Shown in pieces: positions 10,790 through 19,738 of a stretch of 64,000 nucleotides of DNA; the first letter of the stretch is position 1; each line of letters starts with the position of its first letter. The stretch is from Candidatus Tokpelaia sp. JSC085 (GTDB taxonomy: Bacteria > Pseudomonadota > Alphaproteobacteria > Rhizobiales > Rhizobiaceae). The position numbers and the translations under genes are program-made. The stretch spans positions 616,001 to 680,000 of the forward strand of contig QENC01000001.1 in assembly GCA_003331005.1 (NCBI GenBank), read 5' to 3'. The notes under the pieces were generated by a model, which had not been told where the DNA came from, did not search any database, and worked only from the letters and a program-made list of their open reading frames with translations.

Positions 10790-10945
10790 ATGAATAACTG
10801 GTTCCTTAGAAACAACCACTTCAGTATAATCGACAGATCGCAGTTGCCAGTTACCTATTCTTCAATAAAAATCACCAACCCCTACCTGCAGAGTGCAGTG
10901 CTTCATAACTTCATCATCTTATCTTCTACAGAATAGCATCCAGTT

Positions 10946-11182
10946 TTAGTAACGCATTCCCCCGCCTCCACGTGATAATCCTAACCCTTCGCGCATAGCA
11001 CGCTTCCGCACCACCTTACGGGCACGACGCACACCTTCCTGCTTTTCGCGAGCCCTTTTTTCTGATGGTTTCTCATAGTAAAGACCCATCTTCATTGCAC
11101 GAAAAAAACCATCACGCTGCATTCTCTTTTTCAGAGCACGCAACGCCTGTTCAATATTATTATTATGAACGACTATTAGCAC
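10946..11182 (-). CDS. rpsU: 30S ribosomal protein S21
   Basis: This small basic protein of 78 residues has the S21 signature: [21 protein letters not shown], then [18 protein letters not shown]. The tail is Arg-rich and ends in a Gly-rich RGGGGMRY. S21 helps mRNA recognition by the 30S subunit. The 3'-flanking gene is the TPR lipoprotein; upstream 248 bases of AT-rich DNA separate it from the end of leuC and should hold its promoter. Confidence 0.95.
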   Translation of the reverse strand: MLIVVHNNNIEQALRALKKRMQRDGFFRAMKMGLYYEKPSEKRAREKQEGVRRARKVVRKRAMREGLGLSRGGGGMRY

Positions 11183-11430
11183 TTTTCATCCTATCTATCA
11201 CTTACAGATGATAATCAATATTACCATATATATTCTGCAAATATTTCAACATTGCACAAAAAATCCAACCCTACTTGCATAAACTTCCCCTTTAACTTGA
11301 ACTATAAGTGGAAGGAGACATTCTACACAATCAATCTAAAAAGTATGTGAAAGTCTGACTTGCTATCAAAAATACACTGTATTTGTCCAGACGTCTAAAT
11401 ATATTTTCACTGTCAATATTCATCAATGTT

Positions 11431-12840
11431 CTATTGCCAGTCACGAACGTCAACAAAATAACCTGCGATAGCAGCAGCAGCAGCCATGGCAGGTGATACT
11501 AGATGGGTACGCCCTCGATATCCCTGTCGCCCTTCAAAATTACGGTTAGAAGTGGATGCACATCGTTCCCCTGGTTGCAAGCGGTCATCATTCATAGCAA
11601 GACACATAGAACAGCCAGGCTCACGCCATTCAAAACCTGCATCAGTGAAGATTCTATCCAGCCCCTCTGCTTCTGCTTGTCTCTTTACAAGACCAGAGCC
11701 AGGGACCACCATAGCTGAAACGCCACTAGCAACACGGTGTCCATGAGTCACAACAGCAGCAGCTCGTAAATCTTCAATACGGCCATTAGTACATGAACCA
11801 ATAAACACACGGTCAATGGCGATGTCAGTCATTTTCATTCCAGGAATAAGCCCCATATATTCAAGCGCGCGTTTCTTGGAAGCACGTCTTGTTACATTGT
11901 CAATGTCATCAGGATTTGGCACGACACCGGTAATTGCCACCACATCCTCAGGTGAGGATCCCCAAGTAACTGCTGGGGTTAGATCTCTAGCATCAATCTT
12001 CACAATTCTCTCATAAAAAGCGTTTTTGTCAGATTTTAATGTTTTCCAAAAGCACACAGCCTGCTCCAACATCACACCTCTTGGTGCATGCGGACGATGT
12101 GCAATATACTCAAACGTCTTGTCATCCGGAGCGATAAGACCAGCCCGTGCTCCACCTTCAATCGACATGTTGCAAACAGTCATACGCCCTTCCATAGAGA
12201 GCGCTTCAATAGCCGTACCGGCATATTCAATAACATACCCTGTAGCACCAGCTGTACCGATCGCACCTATAATGGCAAGGATCATATCCTTAGCAGTCAC
12301 ACCGTATGGCAGCTCTCCATCAACACGGACAAGCATATTTTTTGCCTTCTTCTGGATAAGTGTCTGCGTTACTAAAACGTGTTCCACTTCCGAAGTCCCG
12401 ATACCATGTGCCAATGCACCGAATGCACCATGTGTCGAAGTGTGACTGTCGCCGCAAACAATTGTCATCCCAGGTAAGGTAAAACCCTGCTCAGGTCCGA
12501 TAATATGAACAATACCCTGCCGGATATCCTTTTCTGAATAATACTCAATTCCAAATTCTGCTGCATTTCTAGCCAGTGCATCAACTTGAAGCCGGCTTTC
12601 TCTATTTTTGATACCATCAGTACGATCCGATGTTGTTGAAATATTATGATCAACAACAGCAAGACTTTTTTGAGGGCAACGCACCTTACGGTGGGCGAAA
12701 CGTAAACCCTCAAAAGCTTGTGGACTCGTCACTTCATGCACAAGATGGCGGTCAATATAAAGCAAGCAGGTCCCATCTTCCTCACAATCAATGATATGGC
12801 TATCAAAAATCTTGTCATAAAGCGTACGCAATGTACTCAT
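11431..12840 (-). CDS. leuC: 3-isopropylmalate dehydratase large subunit
   Basis: This 469-residue aconitase-superfamily enzyme, with LeuD, isomerises 2-isopropylmalate to 3-isopropylmalate in leucine synthesis. [13 protein letters not shown] is the family signature, and the [4Fe-4S] ligands lie in GSCTNGR and in PGCSMC. The ATG at 12840 gives [12 protein letters not shown], the normal N-terminus; an in-frame ATG three codons upstream is less likely. Its presence suggests the organism still makes leucine, in contrast to the most reduced relatives. leuD and leuB are not in this window. It follows rplS, as in other Rhizobiales. Confidence 0.96.
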   Translation of the reverse strand: MSTLRTLYDKIFDSHIIDCEEDGTCLLYIDRHLVHEVTSPQAFEGLRFAHRKVRCPQKSLAVVDHNISTTSDRTDGIKNRESRLQVDALARNAAEFGIEYYSEKDIRQGIVHIIGPEQGFTLPGMTIVCGDSHTSTHGAFGALAHGIGTSEVEHVLVTQTLIQKKAKNMLVRVDGELPYGVTAKDMILAIIGAIGTAGATGYVIEYAGTAIEALSMEGRMTVCNMSIEGGARAGLIAPDDKTFEYIAHRPHAPRGVMLEQAVCFWKTLKSDKNAFYERIVKIDARDLTPAVTWGSSPEDVVAITGVVPNPDDIDNVTRRASKKRALEYMGLIPGMKMTDIAIDRVFIGSCTNGRIEDLRAAAVVTHGHRVASGVSAMVVPGSGLVKRQAEAEGLDRIFTDAGFEWREPGCSMCLAMNDDRLQPGERCASTSNRNFEGRQGYRGRTHLVSPAMAAAAAIAGYFVDVRDWQ

Positions 12841-12902
12841 GTAGATCATCCTTCATATAAGGCTGTCTTGTCTAGATGCAGAACACAAGCCGGTCAATAC
12901 GC

Positions 12903-12926
12903 AAAAAAACACTCAAGCAAGTGCTT
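12903..12926 (-). terminator. Rho-independent terminator between rplS and leuC
   Basis: On the minus strand AAGCACT pairs with AGTGTTT across a 6-base loop (one G-T wobble) and is followed by a continuous T-run. It lies about 140 bases after rplS and 60 bases before leuC. It could end the rimM-trmD-rplS transcript or act as an attenuator for leuC. No Leu-rich leader peptide is seen. Confidence 0.45.
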
Positions 12927-13063
12927 ACCCTTGCTGCATAATAAATCTAACCATTTTATAAAACATTAAAGAAAATAATGCCGTTCCGATAAACCATTTA
13001 AAAAAATAATAACTGTTCCACGAATTTTTTAGTAGTTCGCTTAGTTACGATTTTTTACTACTA

Positions 13064-13456
13064 TTACACTGAACAAACAACAGCATCCTTTCTGTTTTTA
13101 TCTCTCTTTTCAACAATACGGGCAGCCTTTCCAGTCAACCTACGCAGGTAGTAAAGTTTTGCACGGCGAACACGACCGCGACGTATAATTTCTACCCCTT
13201 CAATCAGCGGAGAACATACAGGAAAAACACGCTCAACACCTTCACCATAAGAAATTTTCCGGACAGTAAATGTTTCATGCAAACCACCTCCTGAACGGGC
13301 AATACAAACACCTTCATAAGCCTGCACTCTCGTACGTGTACCTTCCATGACACGCACTAATACGCGCACTGAATCACCTTGTTGAAAAAACGGCAGCCTA
13401 CGCTTTTTCTCAATTATAGCATGCTGTTCTGCCTCAAGCTTGGCAATAATGTTCAT
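13064..13456 (-). CDS. rplS: 50S ribosomal protein L19
   Basis: This 130-residue L19 sits at the 30S-50S interface. Typical features are the N-terminal [11 protein letters not shown], then [33 protein letters not shown], and a basic C-terminal half ([19 protein letters not shown]). The ATG at 13456 fits L19 N-termini; the 13-residue upstream extension in the same frame is rejected. It is the last gene of the rimM-trmD-rplS block. The 175-base gap to trmD is longer than usual for this operon. Confidence 0.95.
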   Translation of the reverse strand: MNIIAKLEAEQHAIIEKKRRLPFFQQGDSVRVLVRVMEGTRTRVQAYEGVCIARSGGGLHETFTVRKISYGEGVERVFPVCSPLIEGVEIIRRGRVRRAKLYYLRRLTGKAARIVEKRDKNRKDAVVCSV

Positions 13457-13631
13457 TTTGTATCCTACCCTTTCACCCGTTACTCTTCTTTTCAAACAGA
13501 AGGAGTGCTTTTAGTCTATACGACACGTTCTGAAATATGGTATGGATATCCACATGCCTCAGGAACAATTTCACTCTCACTCTGGCCATGATATAATACT
13601 GGCGCGATGGTATGCAATTCATGCAAGAGAA

Positions 13632-14324
13632 TCAATATTTCCTTTTTTTATAAGCTGCCCAAAGATCAGGTCTGCGGACTTTTGTCATACTTTCTGCTTG
13701 CTGTCTGCGCCATGTAATGACTGCATCATGATTCCCTGATATCAAAACACGAGGGATCGACCTGCCCTCAAAAACATGTGGTCTTGTGTAATGAGGACAT
13801 TCGAGAAGACCAGTTTCAAAGCTTTCATTATATCCTGATTCCGCATTACCCATCACTCCTGGTAAAAGACGTACCACAGCATCCAGAATAACCAATGCTG
13901 CGATTTCTCCACCAGACAAAATATAATCCCCAACAGAAATCTCTATGAGATTGCGAGCTTCAACGATGCGCTCATCAATTCCTTCAAAATGGCCGCACAC
14001 GAATGTTGCACCACTGAAACCGGCAATTGTGCGCGCTAATGATTGATCGAAAGACCATCCACGTGGGCTCATTAGAAAACGTGGGTACTCCGCCGGACTT
14101 GCATCAATTGCCCGTGCTAGAATGTCTGCTTTCATCACCATGCCAACACCGCCGCCTGACGGTGTATCATCAACTGAACGATGCGGTCCTAATGCAAAGT
14201 TACGGATCTGCTGTGTTTCAAGCGACCACATCTTCTTCTTCAGGGCCCTCCCTGCAAGCGAACAGCCAAGCGGTCCGGGAAACATTTCTGGATACAGGGT
14301 TAGAATTGTTGCATGAAAGTTCAT
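13632..14324 (-). CDS. trmD: tRNA (guanine-N1)-methyltransferase
   Basis: This 230-residue SPOUT methyltransferase makes m1G37 in tRNAs that read CNN codons and prevents frameshifting. The trefoil-knot SAM-binding segments are visible: [24 protein letters not shown] and [31 protein letters not shown], followed by [26 protein letters not shown]. The start at 14324 is chosen because GGGAGG lies just upstream at ideal spacing; the frame opens six codons earlier. The gene follows rimM by 26 bases. Confidence 0.95.
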   Translation of the reverse strand: MNFHATILTLYPEMFPGPLGCSLAGRALKKKMWSLETQQIRNFALGPHRSVDDTPSGGGVGMVMKADILARAIDASPAEYPRFLMSPRGWSFDQSLARTIAGFSGATFVCGHFEGIDERIVEARNLIEISVGDYILSGGEIAALVILDAVVRLLPGVMGNAESGYNESFETGLLECPHYTRPHVFEGRSIPRVLISGNHDAVITWRRQQAESMTKVRRPDLWAAYKKRKY

Positions 14325-14350
14325 CGTTGACCTCCCTGACATTCATTGCA

Positions 14351-14863
14351 TTAGGCCAGACCGGAAGCGACAGGATCAATGTAAATTCGGCCAGCTGCCA
14401 TATCAATATGAGGGATTGCCGTTTTACTAAACGGGATCAATTGATTTTTCCTATTTTTCATCATTAGCTCGACTAGATCGCCGCCACCAAAATTAAAAAA
14501 TGCTGAAATATAACCAATTTTTTGGCCAAGTTCATCACATGCTTCGAAGCCAAGTAAGTCATTCTGATAGAACTCATCTTCTTCAAGATTATCAGGCAAT
14601 TGTGTACGATCAATGAATAATACAGTGCCGTTGAGTCTCTCCGACAACGTGCGACTATTGCCCCCTATAAAACGCACAATCACCATCGTCTTTTGCAATC
14701 TTATGGATTTTACCCAATAGAGTTGACCACCCTTGTCATGCAGCGGACCGTAATCGCCAAGTGCTATCGGGTTCTTCGCAAAAGATCTCACACGCACCTC
14801 CCCGCCTGTTCCGTGAGCAGTACTGATAACAGCCATCAAAATGGATTTCCGATGTTCTGACAT
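14351..14863 (-). CDS. rimM: Ribosome maturation factor RimM
   Basis: This protein of about 170 residues binds S19 and is needed for 30S head maturation. The N-terminal RimM barrel carries AVISTAHGTGGEVRVRSFAKNP, and a C-terminal PRC barrel has DLLGFEACDELGQKIGYISAFFNFGGGDLVEL and a final IYIDPVASGLA. I chose the ATG at 14863 (MSEHRKSILMAVIS); the frame remains open for 21 codons upstream, but these do not match the family. It is in an operon with trmD and rplS. rpsP, normally next to it, is 4 kb away here. Confidence 0.92.
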   Translation of the reverse strand: MSEHRKSILMAVISTAHGTGGEVRVRSFAKNPIALGDYGPLHDKGGQLYWVKSIRLQKTMVIVRFIGGNSRTLSERLNGTVLFIDRTQLPDNLEEDEFYQNDLLGFEACDELGQKIGYISAFFNFGGGDLVELMMKNRKNQLIPFSKTAIPHIDMAAGRIYIDPVASGLA

Positions 14864-14961
14864 AAATCCTATAATTACCTTTCGATATCTCCCCTGAGAA
14901 TCATTCCAGATACAAACCAGATACAAAGGATAAAGGAGGATAGTGCATTCCAGGAAATATT

Positions 14962-15183
14962 TTACAGTCCAAGAGTACCAAAACGATTTTTGAATCTGGA
15001 GATACGACCTCCACGATCAACGAGTATTTGCGAACCACCGTTCCACGCTGGATGAGTGGTCGGATCGATATCAAGATTAAGAATCCCTCCTTCCTTTCCC
15101 CAGGTTGAATGGGTTAGATATTCTGTCCCATCGGTCATGACGACCTTAATGGTGTGATAATCAGGATGAATATCAGCTCTCAT
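14962..15183 (-). CDS. rpmE: 50S ribosomal protein L31 (Cys-free type A)
   Basis: This 73-residue L31 begins [22 protein letters not shown], followed by [25 protein letters not shown], typical of the alphaproteobacterial form. The zinc-binding CxxC pairs of the C-plus form are absent, as in other Rhizobiales. It is divergent from the ABC exporter gene that follows on the plus strand, with 81 bases between. Confidence 0.95.
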   Translation of the reverse strand: MRADIHPDYHTIKVVMTDGTEYLTHSTWGKEGGILNLDIDPTTHPAWNGGSQILVDRGGRISRFKNRFGTLGL

Positions 15184-15264
15184 GACGTAATTTCCTATTC
15201 TCTCTAAATAAAGCTGTTACGGAAGGGCCTTCAAAAAAATCGTCCTTAGCTGTACATCAGTGCA

Positions 15265-17070
15265 ATGATGATAACAAGGGCACAATTGAACATGACTATT
15301 GCTTTGAAGAAAACTATTGTTGAATCAACAAATAAACACAGTGTTCTATCATTTTCTATACTTTACCCCTATATTTGGCGCTATAAGTATCTGGGACTAT
15401 TAGCTATTTTTTCCTTGATTCTTGCCGCGACTGTGATGCTGCTTGTACCACTCACCAGCCGTTATATGATAGACGATGGTTTTTTAACAGCCAGCGATAT
15501 CGCAATCAATTCCTACTTTACCATTCTGCTGTTTCTCGCTGCAGTCTTAGGATTCGCATCAGCAACCCGCTATTATAGTGTTATTACATTGGGAGAGTGG
15601 ATCATTGCTGATCTACGCCGGGATATTTTTTCTCACCTTATGATTCTTTCTGCTGCATTTTATGATCGCTCTCATTCAGGTGATATTTTATCACGGATCA
15701 CATCTGATACAATCTTAATAAAATCTTTTGTCGGTGCAACGATATCAGTCATGTTGAGGAACATGATTACGGTAATAGGAGCTATCTCCATGATGGTGAT
15801 CACAAGCCCTAAGCTTTCAGCCATCGTTCTTTTTTCTATTCTTGCTGCGCTTTTACCCCTGATTGGATTTAGTCGGAAAGTACGGCTCCATGCGCGCTCA
15901 GCACGGGATGCACTCGCCCGTGTCGATGCACTTGCTTTTGAGCATATTACTGCAATCCGCACTATTCAGACATTTAATGCCCAGACTATTGTTGTGAACC
16001 GTTTTTCTGATCTTATAGACTTGTCATTACAGGCGATCAACAAGTCAATCTTGTCACGGTCATTTCTTACGGGTTTCGCTATTTTTCTTGTATTCGGCAG
16101 CATCATTTCTATTTTATGGATCAGTGCACAAGATGTTCTAAAGGGTCATATGTCATCTGGGACCCTCGGACAATTTATGTTGTATGCTATCTTTACAGCT
16201 GGTTCTCTTGGACAACTATCAGAAATTGGTGGAGAATTTGCCCAAGCAGCCAGTGCCACAGAGCGTTTAGCTGAATTACTGAACGAGAAGCCAGAACAGA
16301 TAGTGGGCAGAACGCATCAATTTCCTGAGTCACCACGAGGTTGTCTTGAGTTTGACAATGTCAGTTTTTCTTATCCCTCACGTTCTGATATGCTTGCACT
16401 CAATCAGGTCAGTTTTTCTGTTAATCAGGGAGAGACCGTGGCCATCGTCGGCCCTTCTGGGGCAGGGAAGAGCACAGTTTTCTCATTGTTGCTTCGTTTC
16501 TATAATCCGCAACGGGGAGAAATCTATATTGACGGTGTAGACATAAAAAAAGCAAGTCCAACAGATGTCCGCGCGCGCATCGCTCATGTCGCGCAAGATG
16601 TCACTATATTCAATGGAACTCTACGGAAAAATATCGCCTTTGGCAAGGAATATGTAAAAGACAGAGATATTGAAAATGCCGCCCGTTCCGCCTATGCTTC
16701 TAATTTCATTATCCCATTAAAAGATGGGTTTGATAGCCGTACCGGAGAAAACGGCATAATGCTTTCCGGCGGACAAAGACAGCGCGTTGCTATTGCTCGT
16801 GCCCTTCTGCGTGACGCACCAATTCTTCTTCTTGACGAAGCGACCTCAGCACTTGATGCCGAAAGCGAGATGCTGATACAATCAGCCCTGAAAAAATTGA
16901 TGAAGAACCGTACAACATTGGTCATTGCCCATCGCTTGGCAACAATTTTGAATGCGGACCGTATATTGGTTATGGATCATGGAAAAATTATAGAACAAGG
17001 CACCCATGACATACTCATGACACAAGGTGGAGTATACGCCCGCTTAGCGAAGCTGCAATTCACCTTATAG
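15265..17070 (+). CDS. ABC exporter, fused permease and ATPase (MsbA-like)
   Basis: This 601-residue half-transporter of the exporter type has six membrane helices within about residues 40-330 (ABC_membrane domain) and then a C-terminal ATPase. The Walker A is VGPSGAGKST, the Q-loop lies near AHVAQDVTIFNGT, the signature is LSGGQRQR, the Walker B LLLDEATSALD and the H-loop VIAHRL. It should work as a homodimer exporting lipids or drugs; the substrate cannot be read from sequence. In related genomes the same gene sits beside rpmE. A second start at 15292 is possible; no strong ribosome-binding site decides between them. Confidence 0.88.
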   Translation: MMITRAQLNMTIALKKTIVESTNKHSVLSFSILYPYIWRYKYLGLLAIFSLILAATVMLLVPLTSRYMIDDGFLTASDIAINSYFTILLFLAAVLGFASATRYYSVITLGEWIIADLRRDIFSHLMILSAAFYDRSHSGDILSRITSDTILIKSFVGATISVMLRNMITVIGAISMMVITSPKLSAIVLFSILAALLPLIGFSRKVRLHARSARDALARVDALAFEHITAIRTIQTFNAQTIVVNRFSDLIDLSLQAINKSILSRSFLTGFAIFLVFGSIISILWISAQDVLKGHMSSGTLGQFMLYAIFTAGSLGQLSEIGGEFAQAASATERLAELLNEKPEQIVGRTHQFPESPRGCLEFDNVSFSYPSRSDMLALNQVSFSVNQGETVAIVGPSGAGKSTVFSLLLRFYNPQRGEIYIDGVDIKKASPTDVRARIAHVAQDVTIFNGTLRKNIAFGKEYVKDRDIENAARSAYASNFIIPLKDGFDSRTGENGIMLSGGQRQRVAIARALLRDAPILLLDEATSALDAESEMLIQSALKKLMKNRTTLVIAHRLATILNADRILVMDHGKIIEQGTHDILMTQGGVYARLAKLQFTL

Positions 17071-17129
17071 TTATAGCACTTGATTTACAGTGATCTCTCC
17101 AGCATAGCCTTGCTCGTAAATAAAAGAAT

Positions 17130-18263
17130 TTAAATAACATATGAGCGCAGTGGTTCAAAACCGTTAAAAGCAACAGAAGCGTAGGTGGCTGTGTAAGCCC
17201 CAGTACCAAAAATGAATAGTTCATCCCCTATACTCAACGACACTGGTAGCTGATAAAGTGCATTTTCATACATGATATCCGCTGAATCACATGTCGGGCC
17301 AGCGAGAACGCATGGACCAACTGCATCTCCATCGTGTGGAGTAATAATTGGGTAGCGTATAGCTTCATCCATTGTCTCAGCAAGACCATTGAATTTACCA
17401 ATATCAAGATAAACCCACCGCACATTATCATTGATCGCTTTTCTGGAGACAAGAACAATCTCAGTTCGGATAACACCAGCATTGCCAACCATGCCACGGC
17501 CAGGTTCAATAATGGTTTCAGGAATACGATTACCAAAATGACTGCTCATCGCATCAAAGATAGCCACACCATAGGCTTGAGCTGTTGGCACATCCTTCAG
17601 ATATCGTATTGGAAAACCACCACCCATATTGACCATCTTCAGAGTGATACCTTTTTTTGCCATGGTTCTGAAAATACTAGCTGCATCTGCCAGTGCACGA
17701 TCCCAAGCACTAAGATCTATTTGTTGAGAACCGACATGAAAAGAAACACCGTAAGATTCAAGATCAAGTTTCCTGGCATGACGCAAAACATCAATCGCCA
17801 TCTCTGGGTCACAACCAAATTTGCGTGACAAGGGCCATGCTGCCCCTGTCCCATCTGTCAGAACACGACAAAATATTCGTGTTCCAGGAGCAGCGCGGGC
17901 AATCTTTTCCACTTCTTCGATACAATCAACTGCATAGAGAGAGACGCCGAGTGCATGAGCACGAACAATATCGCGTTCTTTTTTGATTGTATTGCCATAG
18001 GAAATACGATTCGGTGCTGCACCAGCTTCAAGCACCATCTCAATTTCAGCAACGGATGCCGTATCAAAACAAGAACCAAGTGACACTAAAAGACGTAATA
18101 TCTCCGGAGCAGGATTGGCTTTTACTGCATAAAAAATACGAGATTGCGGCAGTGCTCTTTCAAATCCAAGATAGTTTTCTCGTATCACTTCGAGATCAAC
18201 AACAAGACATGGCCCTTCTGGATGACTGTCTTCAAAAAAGTGCATAATACGCTGTATTGCCAT
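17130..18263 (-). CDS. Ornithine/lysine decarboxylase, fold-type III PLP enzyme
   Basis: This 377-residue eukaryotic-type ornithine/diaminopimelate decarboxylase family protein has an N-terminal alanine-racemase-like barrel. The PLP Lys is in FYAVKANP, HVGSQ and GGGFP are cofactor-site motifs, EPGRGMV lies in the second half, and the subunit-shared catalytic Cys is in GPTCDSAD. These fit the Rhizobiales ornithine/lysine decarboxylase that makes putrescine or cadaverine rather than LysA. The ATG at 18263 has a strong GGAGG 7 bases upstream; an 82-codon open extension overlaps the structured leader and is rejected as part of this protein. Confidence 0.88.
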   Translation of the reverse strand: MAIQRIMHFFEDSHPEGPCLVVDLEVIRENYLGFERALPQSRIFYAVKANPAPEILRLLVSLGSCFDTASVAEIEMVLEAGAAPNRISYGNTIKKERDIVRAHALGVSLYAVDCIEEVEKIARAAPGTRIFCRVLTDGTGAAWPLSRKFGCDPEMAIDVLRHARKLDLESYGVSFHVGSQQIDLSAWDRALADAASIFRTMAKKGITLKMVNMGGGFPIRYLKDVPTAQAYGVAIFDAMSSHFGNRIPETIIEPGRGMVGNAGVIRTEIVLVSRKAINDNVRWVYLDIGKFNGLAETMDEAIRYPIITPHDGDAVGPCVLAGPTCDSADIMYENALYQLPVSLSIGDELFIFGTGAYTATYASVAFNGFEPLRSYVI

Positions 18264-18299
18264 ATTGATCCTCCTGGGACCTCGCGGTTCCAACCTTAT

Positions 18300-18690
18300 A
18301 TTGTCAGGTACAAACTGACCTGAACAGCACAAAGCGCAGACGCCCTTCCCCATAAGATGAGTGAGTATAGGGAATATAGGGAAGCTATGCTTAACACCAC
18401 GACAGCTCGTAATAAGCTGTCTTGTTCTACTTTGTCTGCCTTTTCGATTGGAATTGGAAAACCGTTTCCGCAATGAAGGCAATGAGGGTGTGCCTCTACA
18501 GTATCCCAACCTTTCAGCCGGATAACACTAGAAAGGCCCACACCGTCGTTGCTTCAGGATGTCCTTATTCTATCAAGCGATAGAAAACTAGATCGGTTGT
18601 TAGTGCCAGGTACCTTACTGACCGCTTGATCCTGTCATTTCATTTTAAAAATGGCGAACACCCACAGGCACGTGCGAGTCTGGGCATATA
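18300..18690 (-). ncRNA. Structured 5' leader of the decarboxylase gene (speF-type RNA motif candidate)
   Basis: The leader on the minus strand is about 400 bases long and rich in pairing. GGTGTG (18539-18544) pairs with CACACC (18487-18492). Inside it CCTTTC (18531-18536) pairs with GAAAGG (18510-18515). Loop bases TATCC (18520-18524) can pair with GGATA (18502-18506), giving a pseudoknot. A separate perfect hairpin ACAGCT/AGCTGT lies at 18402-18420 and another, TCAGGT/ACCTGA, near 18306-18324. A conserved RNA motif named speF is known upstream of such decarboxylase genes in alphaproteobacteria. Position and structure fit, but I could not run a covariance model. A GTG-started 81-codon frame also crosses it (18541 to 18296). 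Confidence 0.55.
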
Positions 18691-18691
18691 A

Positions 18692-18720
18692 AATTTATTC
18701 ACAAAAAATCTGTTTTTCAA
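18692..18720 (-). promoter_or_regulatory. Candidate promoter of the decarboxylase leader
   Basis: Reading the minus strand, TTGAAA (18720-18715) and TAAATT (18697-18692) are separated by 17 bases, placing transcription start near 18685 at the beginning of the structured leader. The match is partial at the -10 box. Confidence 0.4.
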
Positions 18721-18984
18721 TAGAAAAAAGGATGATTTTCGTTTTTTTATAGCGTCTCTGAAATAAAATGATGCATAATGATGCATCTACCACTCACTCT
18801 TCCTCTTCCTAAAGAGGAAACACTTATCTTAAAAAAATGAAATAGGGACGGTTATGCGCCGAAAATGCAACGCACACGCTCTGAAAAGTACAAAAGTACA
18901 GCAGAAAACCGAGGAGCTGTACACCAAAAAGGATACAATCACGTGTCATATAAAAAATTTTACATTTTCTACTGCCTACCTTTC
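18721..18984. other. Gap between decarboxylase promoter and rpsP
   Basis: No gene is seen. An inverted repeat TTCCTCT/AGAGGAA with a 6-base loop lies near 18800-18820, downstream of rpsP, without a T-run. It may be a processing or termination hairpin for rpsP. Confidence 0.25.
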
Positions 18985-19296
18985 CTAAGAACTCACCGAT
19001 TCATTCCCGCTAGACCCTACCCTGCACGGTTTCTGATGGGACGATCGTTTAGAAAGATTTGCCGTATCCAGAAAACGCAGAACACGGTCTGTCGGTTGCG
19101 CACCATGACCAAGCCAATAGCGAATACGTTCGGCTTTTAGTTTTACGCGGTCGCCATCTTTCGGCAACATTGGATTCCAAGAACCGACCTTTTCAAGAAA
19201 ACGCCCATCGCGTGGACTGTGCGCATCAGCAACAATAATATGATAGTAAGGGCGTTTTTTAGAGCCAGCGCGGGCTAAACGGATCTTCAAAGACAT
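18985..19296 (-). CDS. rpsP: 30S ribosomal protein S16
   Basis: This is a 103-residue S16. The conserved part is [60 protein letters not shown]. The C-terminal tail is short and Ser-rich, whereas Rhizobiales S16 usually carry a longer Lys/Ala-rich tail. It is next to chorismate mutase and ffh as usual, but rimM-trmD-rplS, which normally continue this operon, are separated by the decarboxylase, ABC exporter and rpmE genes, indicating a local rearrangement. Confidence 0.95.
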   Translation of the reverse strand: MSLKIRLARAGSKKRPYYHIIVADAHSPRDGRFLEKVGSWNPMLPKDGDRVKLKAERIRYWLGHGAQPTDRVLRFLDTANLSKRSSHQKPCRVGSSGNESVSS

Positions 19297-19347
19297 AATT
19301 TATTCACTCTCCTGTGTCTAGTCTAATGTGTGCGACCAGTCAGTCAC

Positions 19348-19677
19348 CTATTTCTTTCTTATCCCTTTCCCTTGCCCCCCCAGCTCTAGGGCAGCGGTAT
19401 CTTCATGATGGTGCACAACTTCACGTACAATAAATTTGAAAAAACCTTCTACAAAATCAGGATCTACCTGAGCCTCCTTTGCTAGTGAACGCAGACGCTC
19501 AATTTGATTTTTTTCCCGCTGATGATCAATAGGTGGAAGACCATGTTGTGCTTTCAAGATGCCCACTGACTCGGTACAGCGGAATCTCTCCGCTAGAATA
19601 TGCACAAGAGCTGCATCAAAGTTGTCAATAGACGCCCGGAGTGCTAACAACTGCCGTGGTGTTCTTTCTTCTTTCAT
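19348..19677 (-). CDS. Chorismate mutase, AroQ type
   Basis: This is an all-helical monofunctional AroQ-class mutase of 109 residues from the ATG at 19677 (three codons after the first possible start). It converts chorismate to prephenate for Phe/Tyr synthesis. The characteristic spacing LRASIDNFDAALVHILAERF, then VGILKAQHGLPPIDHQRE, includes the active-site Arg, Lys and Arg/Glu residues. The C-terminus ends in a Gly/Lys-rich tail. It sits between ffh and rpsP, the standard Rhizobiales context. Confidence 0.88.
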   Translation of the reverse strand: MKEERTPRQLLALRASIDNFDAALVHILAERFRCTESVGILKAQHGLPPIDHQREKNQIERLRSLAKEAQVDPDFVEGFFKFIVREVVHHHEDTAALELGGQGKGIRKK

Positions 19678-19738
19678 TATCATCATTTCCTTTCTCAGCC
19701 GGCCCGGACCTGCACTGGAGAAGGGAATACTCTCCCTA

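Noticed and set aside
18865-19140. Plus-strand frame over rpsP
   Set aside because: It is antisense to the well-conserved S16 gene and has no domain.
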